From NCBI GenBank assembly GCA_017860455.1, contig JAGDMF010000004.1:1-64000 (forward strand): 64,000 nucleotides of DNA. Direction: 5' to 3'. A program made the translations under genes and the position numbers. The notes beneath the pieces were generated by a model. It was not told where the DNA came from and did not search any database. It was given only the letters and a program-made list of their open reading frames with translations. Below are positions 8,167 through 16,385 of the stretch, piece after piece (positions within the stretch are counted from its first letter, which is position 1; every line of letters starts with the position of its first letter). This DNA is from Bacteroidota bacterium. GTDB taxonomy: Bacteria > Bacteroidota > Bacteroidia > Bacteroidales > WCHB1-69.

Positions 8167-8919
8167 ATGACGAAACCTATAGTTTTAGAAATTTGTGCTC
8201 CATCATTGCATTCTGCTATCAATGCAGATCTTGCAGGAGCCGATAGAATTGAGTTGTGCCAAAATCTAAATGAGGGGGGCACAACTCCTTCATTTGGTAA
8301 TATTAAGTATTGTGTAGATCATTTAAAATTAAAAACCAATGTCCTGATTCGCCCAAGATCAGGCGATTTTTGTTATAGTGATGAAGAGTTTCATACTATA
8401 CAACATGATGTTGAGTTGTGTAAGGTCTTAGGAGTTCATGGAGTTGTTGTTGGTTTTCTAAATGAAGATTTAACCATTGATATTGAAAAAACCCGCAAAA
8501 TTGTTGAAATTGCTACTCCTATGAGTGTTACCTTTCATAGAGCTTTTGATATTTGTAAAGATTGGAATACCGCTTTGGAACAGATCATTTCCTGTGGCTG
8601 TAATACCATATTGACTTCCGGAACAAGAAAAACTGCCTACGAAGGGATCCAAATTTTAAAAGAGATCGTTCAAAAAGCACAAAATAGAATTACAATATTA
8701 GCAGGTAGTGGAATTAATCCTTCAAATGCCTCTGAGATTATTGAAAAGACTGGTGTGCAAGAAATTCATTCCTCTTGTACACGCTCTATTTCTAATTCAA
8801 ATGGATCTCCAGAAGTTGAAAAACTTTTAGATGAATCCAATATTTATCACAAAGAGAGCGATATAGATCTAATCAAAAAAATATTATCTTTGCAAATTAT
8901 AAATAAATCAAAAAAATAA
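8167..8919 (+). CDS. cutC: CutC family protein
   Basis: A 250-residue TIM-barrel protein matching CutC along its length: the N-terminal LEICAPSLHSAINADLAGADRIELC segment region, IRPRSGDFCY near residues 61-70, VTFHRAFD near 121-128, and the LAGSGINPSNA loop near 178-188. CutC was named for copper homeostasis in E. coli, but its molecular activity is not firmly established and the copper role has been disputed. It sits 5 bp after htpG and its end contains the promoter box of the next gene. Confidence 0.9.
   Translation: MTKPIVLEICAPSLHSAINADLAGADRIELCQNLNEGGTTPSFGNIKYCVDHLKLKTNVLIRPRSGDFCYSDEEFHTIQHDVELCKVLGVHGVVVGFLNEDLTIDIEKTRKIVEIATPMSVTFHRAFDICKDWNTALEQIISCGCNTILTSGTRKTAYEGIQILKEIVQKAQNRITILAGSGINPSNASEIIEKTGVQEIHSSCTRSISNSNGSPEVEKLLDESNIYHKESDIDLIKKILSLQIINKSKK
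8885..8892 (+). promoter_or_regulatory. -7 box inside the 3' end of cutC (TATCTTTG)
   Basis: TAnnTTTG on the plus strand within the last codons of cutC, 32 nt before the DUF4293 gene. It would allow the DUF4293-nnr-thioredoxin-fold genes to be transcribed independently of htpG. Confidence 0.6.
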
Positions 8920-8924
8920 TCATT

Positions 8925-9395
8925 ATGATACAAAGAATTCAAACCGTTTATCTATTTAGTGCTGCAATTGTTGCTTTTATATTACTTTTTATCTCTATCG
9001 GAACTTTACAAGGTGAAGCTGGCTTTTATACCTATACTCCTTTTACTGTAAAAGTGATCCATACAGATATGAAGATAGCCAGTACCGTTTTTAATGGACT
9101 GTTATTGATTGGTTCTTCTCTTTTATCATTGATTACTATTTTGTTTTTTAAAAAAAGAAAACTTCAAGTCAGATTGATCAATGTGAATATGATTGTTATT
9201 TTAGCTGCATTATTCTGTATGTTAATCGTTTATCCAAAATGGATTTTCCCATACAATGAGGACTTAAAAGGTACTATTTTAAATTTTAATTTTGTTATTT
9301 TAATTAGTTTGTTTGTCGCTCTTGGTTTGTATTTAGCAAAAAAAGCGATTTTAAAAGATGAAGCTTTAGTTCGAAGTACTGAAAGATTACGTTAA
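8925..9395 (+). CDS. DUF4293 family membrane protein
   Basis: A 156-residue integral membrane protein with four predicted hydrophobic segments (about residues 8-28, 50-70, 78-98 and 120-140) and the MIQRIQTVYL N-terminus characteristic of DUF4293, a family nearly confined to Bacteroidota. In many members of the phylum this gene lies near rho. Function unknown. It lies 5 bp after cutC and 11 bp before the NAD(P)HX repair gene. Confidence 0.85.
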   Translation: MIQRIQTVYLFSAAIVAFILLFISIGTLQGEAGFYTYTPFTVKVIHTDMKIASTVFNGLLLIGSSLLSLITILFFKKRKLQVRLINVNMIVILAALFCMLIVYPKWIFPYNEDLKGTILNFNFVILISLFVALGLYLAKKAILKDEALVRSTERLR

Positions 9396-9406
9396 AAAAT
9401 AGTATT

Positions 9407-10936
9407 ATGATTTTAACAGTTCCACAAATTCGTGAATCAGAGGATTTTACTATGCAAATCGAACCCATTTTATCTATCGATTTAATGGAACGTGCCGGCG
9501 CTAATTTAACAGAACAACTTTTGAAAGATTTTAATATTTTTTCTTTCAGTGAAGTGATCGTGTTTTGTGGCCCCGGAAATAATGGGGGAGATGGATTAGT
9601 TATTGCCCGCTATTTATCTGAAATAACTAAAGTTAAAGTGGTCTTAACTAATTTTGGACATATAACTCATTCCGAAGTAAACATCAATTTAGATAGAATC
9701 AAAGAAAATCCGAACATAGAAATCATAAGTGGAGTTCAGTTTATACAAAATATTGAAGATAATGAATTTCCATTTTCACCTCTCATTATTGATGCTATTT
9801 TTGGAATTGGACTTACTCAATCCTTAAAAGGAGATTATGTTAAAGTTGTAAATTGGATCAATTCCTTAAACGCCTTTGTTGTTTCAGTTGATATCCCTAG
9901 TGGTTTATTTAGTGACAAGCATACCCCAGATGATGCAGTTGTTATTTTATCACATCGGGTTTACTCTTTTCAATCACCAAAATTAGCATTTTTATTTCCT
10001 GAAAATCAGGAAAGAGTTGTTTCTTTTAGAATTATTGATATTGGCATGTTGATTCCTGGTACAATCCATTCTACAATGAAATGCATCAATCATGAAATGT
10101 GTTCCTTGTTATTAAGTACACCGAAAAAATTTGCGCATAAGGGAACGAAAGGAAATGCCTTGCTTATTTCAGGTTGTTCAACAATGCCGGGAGCTACCAT
10201 TTTGGCATCCAATGCAGCCATGAGAGGAGGTCTGGGTAAACTGACCGTCCATGCACCTCAATCTGTATTGAAAAGTATTGCAGTTACTGTTCCGGAAGTG
10301 GTTCATTCACAAGATGCAGATAATGATTACTTTAGTGAGATTAAAACCGATTTGAATTTTTTTGATGCAATTGCCATTGGATCTGGGTTGGGTAGAAATG
10401 AGAAAACGACTAAGGCAGTGAAACATTTTTTAGATAAAATGGAATCAGATCAATATAAATCACCCCTTATTATTGATGCGGATGCGTTGAATATTATTAG
10501 TGAACACCCCGAATGGTATTCATTAATTCCTAAAGAATCGATTATTACTCCTCATTTAAAAGAATTTGAAAGAATTGCAGGTAGAAGTAGTAACGATTTT
10601 GAAAGAATGCATAAAGTACAAGAACTTTCTAAAAAATATCAGATCATTGTCATTTTAAAAGGTGCTCATACTATGGTCGCTTTACCAACTGGTGAACTGT
10701 TTTTTAATATGTCAGGTAATCCCGGAATGGCTACAGCCGGTTCCGGTGATCTTTTAACAGGTTTGTTGTTATCTCTTTTATCACAAAATTACCCTCCACA
10801 TATAGCTTCATTATTGGCTGTTTATATTCACGGGCTCGCAGCTGATATCGCTATTGAAAATGATCAATCCATCGAGAGTTTGATCGCTTCTGATATTCCT
10901 CATTATTTTGGACAAGCATTTAACAGATTAAAATAG
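9407..10936 (+). CDS. nnr: Bifunctional NAD(P)H-hydrate epimerase / ADP-dependent dehydratase
   Basis: A 509-residue fusion that repairs damaged (hydrated) NADH and NADPH. The N-terminal YjeF_N (NnrE) epimerase domain, about residues 1-215, has the GPGNNGGDGL loop. The C-terminal ribokinase-like dehydratase (NnrD), about 230-505, has HKGTKGNALLISG, GSGLGRNE, ADALN and the NPGMATAGSGDLLTG signature with Asp448 in the active site. This is the standard domain order and length for the bacterial Nnr fusion. The next gene begins immediately after the stop codon. Confidence 0.95.
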   Translation: MILTVPQIRESEDFTMQIEPILSIDLMERAGANLTEQLLKDFNIFSFSEVIVFCGPGNNGGDGLVIARYLSEITKVKVVLTNFGHITHSEVNINLDRIKENPNIEIISGVQFIQNIEDNEFPFSPLIIDAIFGIGLTQSLKGDYVKVVNWINSLNAFVVSVDIPSGLFSDKHTPDDAVVILSHRVYSFQSPKLAFLFPENQERVVSFRIIDIGMLIPGTIHSTMKCINHEMCSLLLSTPKKFAHKGTKGNALLISGCSTMPGATILASNAAMRGGLGKLTVHAPQSVLKSIAVTVPEVVHSQDADNDYFSEIKTDLNFFDAIAIGSGLGRNEKTTKAVKHFLDKMESDQYKSPLIIDADALNIISEHPEWYSLIPKESIITPHLKEFERIAGRSSNDFERMHKVQELSKKYQIIVILKGAHTMVALPTGELFFNMSGNPGMATAGSGDLLTGLLLSLLSQNYPPHIASLLAVYIHGLAADIAIENDQSIESLIASDIPHYFGQAFNRLK

Positions 10937-12331
10937 ATGAAAAAAAATTTCTTACTTATCATTTTAGTTTTTTTACTAACCTACTCTTATTCACAAGGAT
11001 TTAAACTAAAAATTGTATCTGACTTTCAGGCAGATTCTTTGATTTTAAAATCTTTCAATCAAAAAGATCATAAATATGATCCTTTTTTGCAATATCAATA
11101 CCAGAAAGAGGTTGTTTTTAAAACAATAAAACCCTTAGAACCGGGTATCTATCTCTTGTTGAGAGATACAACCATTATTGTTGAATTTTTTATATCAAAC
11201 GAAAAAAATCAAGATTATACCATTGAAATTAAAGGGGGAGCCCCAACCTTTAAAGGATCTCCTGAAAATGAAGCAAACCTGAAGTATATCAATAAAATGC
11301 AAGAATTTGATGCAAAAATTCAACAGCTGGATAATGAATTTCAGGAATTGAAAAAAAGAGGGATGCCTCAATATATGCTTCAACCTTTTATTGATTCTAT
11401 AGCTTTGAAAGCGGATTTGATACTTAAAGAGAAAAAAGAGTACCAATATAAAATGATTAATGAACAAAAAGGAACACTTTTAGGATCACTAATCGAATCA
11501 ACAATGGAGATGACTTCTCCCCCAAAGGATTATTATAACAATAGACAAAAGTATTTTACCTATTTATTGGAACACACTTTTGATCATTATAAATGGGAAG
11601 ATGATAGATTGTTAAATACTTCTTTACCTAGTAATAAATTTAAATTTTATTCTCAGCTTATCTTAGAATTAGATCCTGCAGTGTCTACTCCAATTGTAAT
11701 TGCAGCTTTAGAAAATAGCAAAAAGTCTGAAAAACAGTACTATAACTTCTTTGATTATCTGGAAATTTTCTTTGGATCATTAACATCACCCTATAGAGAT
11801 GAGATGTTGTATATTGCCATGCTTAAAAATGGTTTGACTTACCCTAATCTATCTCCTGAAAGAAAAGCACGATATGAAAGTGAATTGAGAATCATTGATA
11901 AAAATCAACCGGGTTCCCAAATTCCTGATTTTTCAATCATCATGTCGAACGGTGATACTACATCCATTTATAAAATTGAAGCCGAGTATTTATTATTGTA
12001 TTTCCAAAATCCTGATTGCCCTTCCTGTATAGAATTAAGACAGAAAATGGAATCAATGGATCAATTAAAAAGCGCAATAGCCAACAAAAAATTAAAAGTG
12101 ATCACTGTCTTTTTTGAATCCAATCCATTGATCTGGAATAATTATCTTAAGAAAGGGGCCAACCCCAATTATTTACATGCCTGGAACTATGACCAGCAAA
12201 TAGAACTCAAAAATCTGTTCGATACCCGAACTATTCCTATGTTGATTTTATTAGATAAGGATAAAAAAGTGATTAAGAAAGATTTAATGAGTAATGAAAT
12301 AGAACTTTATATGAAAATGATAAATCCATAG
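10937..12331 (+). CDS. Secreted thioredoxin-fold protein with CPSC motif (DUF5106-like)
   Basis: A 464-residue protein with a signal peptide (residues 1-19, cleavage after YSYSQ-like Ala/Ser region). A DUF4369-like beta segment comes first (about 20-105), then a helical DUF5106-like middle (about 110-320), then a TlpA-like thioredoxin domain (about 325-464) with a CPSC redox pair at Cys361 and Cys364. Proteins of this architecture are common periplasmic thiol reductases in Bacteroidota. The exact substrate is unknown. It starts at the base after the nnr stop codon, so translation is likely coupled, although the gene products have no obvious shared role. Confidence 0.8.
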   Translation: MKKNFLLIILVFLLTYSYSQGFKLKIVSDFQADSLILKSFNQKDHKYDPFLQYQYQKEVVFKTIKPLEPGIYLLLRDTTIIVEFFISNEKNQDYTIEIKGGAPTFKGSPENEANLKYINKMQEFDAKIQQLDNEFQELKKRGMPQYMLQPFIDSIALKADLILKEKKEYQYKMINEQKGTLLGSLIESTMEMTSPPKDYYNNRQKYFTYLLEHTFDHYKWEDDRLLNTSLPSNKFKFYSQLILELDPAVSTPIVIAALENSKKSEKQYYNFFDYLEIFFGSLTSPYRDEMLYIAMLKNGLTYPNLSPERKARYESELRIIDKNQPGSQIPDFSIIMSNGDTTSIYKIEAEYLLLYFQNPDCPSCIELRQKMESMDQLKSAIANKKLKVITVFFESNPLIWNNYLKKGANPNYLHAWNYDQQIELKNLFDTRTIPMLILLDKDKKVIKKDLMSNEIELYMKMINP

Positions 12332-12407
12332 TTCAAAAATGTAACATTTTCATTAAATTCGATACTAATAGTTCAAATTTGACAAAATATTCAAAAAATT
12401 ATACAAA

Positions 12408-15224
12408 ATGAAAAAAATCTTATTATTCTTGGTTGTCACCTTAGTTACTCTAGGTACAACATTGATGGGACAGCAAGCTGATCCCATTAAAAACGATCCC
12501 AATGTAAGAATTGGAAAGTTATCCAATGGGATGACCTATTACATTCGTGCTAACAAAAAACCTGAAAAACGTGTTGAATTCAGATTAGCTGTAAATGCAG
12601 GCTCAATGCAAGAAACAGATGCACAAGTTGGCTTAGCCCATTTTGTTGAACACATGGCTTTTAATGGAATTGAAGGATATCCCGGAAATACCATGATTAG
12701 CGAATTACAAAAATTGGGTGTTTCTTTTGGTGGTGGAATCAATGCGTATACTTCATTTGACGAAACTGTTTATGAAATAACCATGCCAACCGATGATCCC
12801 AAAAATATTGAATTTGGCTTAAATATCGTTAAAGGTTGGGCTAACGGACTAATTTTAGATGATAAAGAGATTGATAAAGAAAGAGGCATTATCATTGAAG
12901 AGTATAGAAATGGTTTAGGCGCTCAAGATAGAATGAGAAAAAAATGGTTCCCTGTAGCTTTCAATGGATCTCGCTATGCTGATCGTTTACCAATTGGTAC
13001 TTTGGAAAATCTTCAAACATTCAAATATCAAACGATTAAAGATTTTTATAAAGAATGGTATCGTCCAGATTTACAAGCAATTATTGTTGTTGGTGATATT
13101 AATGTAGATCAAATAGAGGCAATGATTAAGGAAAAATTTAGTTCAATTCCTGCCAGAACAAACCCACAACCTAAAATTATGTACCCAATACCAGGAAATA
13201 AACAACCTATGGCTGTTGTTTGTACTGATCCTGAAGCAGGTGGCTCTCAAGTGATGGTTTTTAATAAACATGACTATTTCTTAGTGAAAAATGTTGGAGA
13301 TTTTAAAAAACGTATGACTCATCAATTGTATAACATGATGTTAGAGTCTCGTTTATCTGAATTACAACAAGATCCAAAAGTTCCTTTTATCGGTGCATCT
13401 TCCGGTTATGAAAATTTTATTGGACAATGTGATGCTTATTCAAGTTCTGTAACTGCTAAAGAGGGTCAAATTGAAAATTCTTTAATGGCTATTTTAAAAG
13501 AAAATTATAGAGTACTTCAATTTGGATTCTTGGAAACAGAATTAAAAAGAGCGAAAGAAGAATTGTTAAACAATTATGAAGTGGCAGCTAATGAAACGGA
13601 TAAAACCGAATCTTATACATTTGCTTCTGAATATGTAGATCATTTCTTACGCTCAAATCCAATTCCAGGAGCAAAAAGAGAATTTACATTCGCTAAAAAA
13701 TACTTACAAGAGATCACATTGGATGAGATCAATGCTTTAGCTAAAGAATGGATCAATAAAGAAAATATGGTTGCTGTTGTATTAGCTCCTGAAAAAGCAG
13801 GCTTAGTAATTCCAACAGAAAATAAAATTCTAGAGATTATCAATGACCCAACATTACAAAATGTTACTGCTTACGTGGATACCTATAAAGAACAAGAAGT
13901 TATTGATGTTACCAAATTAGTTCCCGGTAAAGTAACAAGTGTTGTTGAACTTAAAGAAGTTGAAGCAAAAGAATATACCCTTTCTAATGGAATCAAGGTT
14001 ATTTTGAAAAAAACAAACTTTAAAAATGATGAGATTTTATTTACTGCAAAAAGTAAAGGTGGGATGAGTTTATATAACGAAGCTGATCTACCTTCTATAT
14101 TCTTTGCATCTCAATTTGTTGATAGAGCTGGTATCGGTGAATTAAACTACACTTCTTTGGAAAAGAAAATGAAAGGTAAAAAAGTGGGTGTTACACCTTC
14201 TATTGATTTCGATAATGAAAGTTTAGATGGATCATCTACACCTAAAGATTTGGAATTCTTTTTCCAATATTTGAATGCATTCTTTACCAACCCAAGATAT
14301 GATGCCACTGTTCGTGAGTTAGTTCTTAATGAAACTTTAGAACAAATGAAAAGCATCAAAGCGATGCCGATGTACAGATTCTTTGGTGAAATGATTAGTG
14401 CCATGAATCAAAACGATCCATATCAAGCAAGTGTACTTAATATGACTGAAGATTTTGTTCAAAAAGCAAATTATGAAAGAGCATTTCAGATTTACAAAGA
14501 AAGATTCGCAAATCCAGCTGATTTCACCTTCTGTTTTGTGGGTAATTTTGATGAAGCAACCATGATTAAATATTTAGAAACTTATTTAGGTTCTTTAAAA
14601 ACAACAACTGTGAAAGAAAACTTCAGAACAGGTGTTGAAAAAGGATTCCCTAAAAAAGCAGTTAGAAAAAATGTTTATGTAGGTACTGAACAACAAAGTT
14701 TTGTAGGTATTGCATTATCAAAACCAATTCCATATTCTCCAAAAAATACCATGATTGTAAATCAAATCTCAGAAGCTCTTCAAATTGAATTGATTGAGGT
14801 GATTCGTGAACAAATGAGTGGCGTTTATTCTCCAATGCTTCAAATGCAAGCTACAAAATATCCAAATTCAGAATATATGACTTTCATTATGTTTGGATGT
14901 AGCCCAACAAATACGGATACTTTAGCTAATGCTGTTATGGATATTTTGAAAAATTTCCAAAAAAATGGTCCTAAAAAAGAAACATTAGAAAAAGTAAAAC
15001 AACAAATGATTAAAGATCGTCAAACTAACTTAGAAAAAAATAATTTCTGGTTAAGTTATATCTCAGGTAGAATTTATATGGGAGAACCTTTGAATACAAT
15101 TGCTACTTATGAACAATCTGTTAATGAAATCACTAATGATGATATTGTTAAATTTATGAAAAAATTTGTTGACTTAAAACAAGTTTTAAGAATTGACATG
15201 TATCCTGAATCCATGCAAAAATAG
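12408..15224 (+). CDS. Exported M16 family zinc protease (double-unit)
   Basis: A 938-residue insulinase/PqqL-like metalloprotease with an N-terminal signal peptide (about residues 1-22), so it acts in the periplasm or at the surface. The active first half carries HxxEH at 78-82 (HFVEH) and the downstream Glu in IIIEEYRNG. The second half (about 510-938) has the M16 fold but no zinc motif, which is the usual active/inactive pair that clamps a peptide. Likely substrates are small peptides, but none can be assigned. Transcription is apparently independent (76-bp gap upstream, though without a clear TAnnTTTG box) and ends at a strong bidirectional hairpin. Confidence 0.93.
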   Translation: MKKILLFLVVTLVTLGTTLMGQQADPIKNDPNVRIGKLSNGMTYYIRANKKPEKRVEFRLAVNAGSMQETDAQVGLAHFVEHMAFNGIEGYPGNTMISELQKLGVSFGGGINAYTSFDETVYEITMPTDDPKNIEFGLNIVKGWANGLILDDKEIDKERGIIIEEYRNGLGAQDRMRKKWFPVAFNGSRYADRLPIGTLENLQTFKYQTIKDFYKEWYRPDLQAIIVVGDINVDQIEAMIKEKFSSIPARTNPQPKIMYPIPGNKQPMAVVCTDPEAGGSQVMVFNKHDYFLVKNVGDFKKRMTHQLYNMMLESRLSELQQDPKVPFIGASSGYENFIGQCDAYSSSVTAKEGQIENSLMAILKENYRVLQFGFLETELKRAKEELLNNYEVAANETDKTESYTFASEYVDHFLRSNPIPGAKREFTFAKKYLQEITLDEINALAKEWINKENMVAVVLAPEKAGLVIPTENKILEIINDPTLQNVTAYVDTYKEQEVIDVTKLVPGKVTSVVELKEVEAKEYTLSNGIKVILKKTNFKNDEILFTAKSKGGMSLYNEADLPSIFFASQFVDRAGIGELNYTSLEKKMKGKKVGVTPSIDFDNESLDGSSTPKDLEFFFQYLNAFFTNPRYDATVRELVLNETLEQMKSIKAMPMYRFFGEMISAMNQNDPYQASVLNMTEDFVQKANYERAFQIYKERFANPADFTFCFVGNFDEATMIKYLETYLGSLKTTTVKENFRTGVEKGFPKKAVRKNVYVGTEQQSFVGIALSKPIPYSPKNTMIVNQISEALQIELIEVIREQMSGVYSPMLQMQATKYPNSEYMTFIMFGCSPTNTDTLANAVMDILKNFQKNGPKKETLEKVKQQMIKDRQTNLEKNNFWLSYISGRIYMGEPLNTIATYEQSVNEITNDDIVKFMKKFVDLKQVLRIDMYPESMQK

Positions 15225-15251
15225 TGTTTGGAATTCCAAAATAATACAACT

Positions 15252-15283
15252 AAAAAAGAGCAGAAATTTCTGCTCTTTTTTTT
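15252..15283. terminator. Bidirectional intrinsic terminator
   Basis: AAAAAAGAGCAGAAA pairs with TTTCTGCTCTTTTTT to give a perfect stem of about 15 bp flanked by A and T runs on both sides. It lies between two convergent genes (M16 protease on plus, response-regulator kinase on minus) and can terminate both transcripts. Confidence 0.9.
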
Positions 15284-15299
15284 ATCATAAAATTAAAAA

Positions 15300-16385
15300 T
15301 TATTGTTTCGGAAAATAAAGTTTGAAAGTACTTCCTTTATTGATTTCACTTTCAACTTCAATTTTTCCATTGTTTAATTTTAAAAAATCTTTAACCATAT
15401 ATAATCCTAACCCGGTTCCCTTTTCATTATTGGTTCCCTTTGTTGTATAATGTTCATCGAGTTTAAATATTTTCTCAATCACTTCCTGAGACATTCCAAC
15501 ACCTGTATCACTAATTTCAATGACTACCTGATCATCTCTCTCCTGAGCCTTGATGATCACTTTCCCGGTTATGTGACTGAATTTCACCGCATTGGAGAGG
15601 ATATTTCTGAAAATATTACTGCAAGTCATATCATCTCCCCAAAAAGTTAACAGTGGATCTATGTCTATAATAATTTGAATCTGTTTTTCATTCAAATTCA
15701 AATTTAAAATACTCATACATTCTTCAATATGTTCCTTAATATTGATTTCTGTCGGTTGAAGTTCGATGGTACTACCTTGTACTTTAGTCCAGTCTAAAAT
15801 ATTGTGAATCAATGCTAAAGTGTGTTTGGTGTTGTGGCTAATTTCACTGATTAGTTGATTGAAATGGGGACTTGACGAGTCAATATATTTTCCTTGAATT
15901 CCATCTAACAATAAAGCCATTGAGGCTAATGGTGCACGAATATCATGGGCTAAAACAGAGTATAAACGATCCCTGGTTTTTTGAAATTTAACAATCGTTT
16001 TTTTAGCATCTGCCAAATCAATGTGGGTTTTTACTCTTATGGATAATTCCTCTCCGTTAAAAGGTTTTGTAATATAATCTACACCTCCGGTATTAAACCC
16101 TTGAACAATATCTTTAGTTTGACTCTTAGCTGTGACAAAAATGATGGGAACTTCCTTATTTTTTAAATTATCATGAATCAATTTTGTTGTTTCAAAACCA
16201 TCTAATCCTGGCATCATAATATCCATCAAGACCAAATCAATATCATTGGTTTCCGCAATTTGAAGCGCACTTCGCCCGTTTAAGGCAAAAAATAGCTGGT
16301 AATCATTTTCATTTAGATAGTTGGAAATAACTTCCAGATTAATTTGATTATCATCAACAATAAGGATGTTTTTTTTAGTTTTCAT
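15300..16385 (-). CDS. Response regulator-histidine kinase hybrid (REC-HisKA-HATPase)
   Basis: A 361-residue cytoplasmic signalling protein. An N-terminal receiver domain (about 5-120) has the phospho-acceptor Asp55 in LMDIMMPG and the conserved Lys in YITKPF. It is followed by a HisKA dimerisation domain with His147 (LAHDIRAP) and a HATPase_c domain with DTGVGM and GTGLGLYM motifs. It has no sensor and no DNA-binding output, so its input is probably phosphoryl transfer from a partner. It is the last gene of a three-kinase set and overlaps the preceding 808-residue kinase by 11 bp. Confidence 0.93.
   Translation of the reverse strand: MKTKKNILIVDDNQINLEVISNYLNENDYQLFFALNGRSALQIAETNDIDLVLMDIMMPGLDGFETTKLIHDNLKNKEVPIIFVTAKSQTKDIVQGFNTGGVDYITKPFNGEELSIRVKTHIDLADAKKTIVKFQKTRDRLYSVLAHDIRAPLASMALLLDGIQGKYIDSSSPHFNQLISEISHNTKHTLALIHNILDWTKVQGSTIELQPTEINIKEHIEECMSILNLNLNEKQIQIIIDIDPLLTFWGDDMTCSNIFRNILSNAVKFSHITGKVIIKAQERDDQVVIEISDTGVGMSQEVIEKIFKLDEHYTTKGTNNEKGTGLGLYMVKDFLKLNNGKIEVESEINKGSTFKLYFPKQ

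Noticed and set aside
12332-12407. Terminator at AAAATGTAACATTTT
   Set aside because: The stem is AT-only, 6 bp, and is not followed by a T run.
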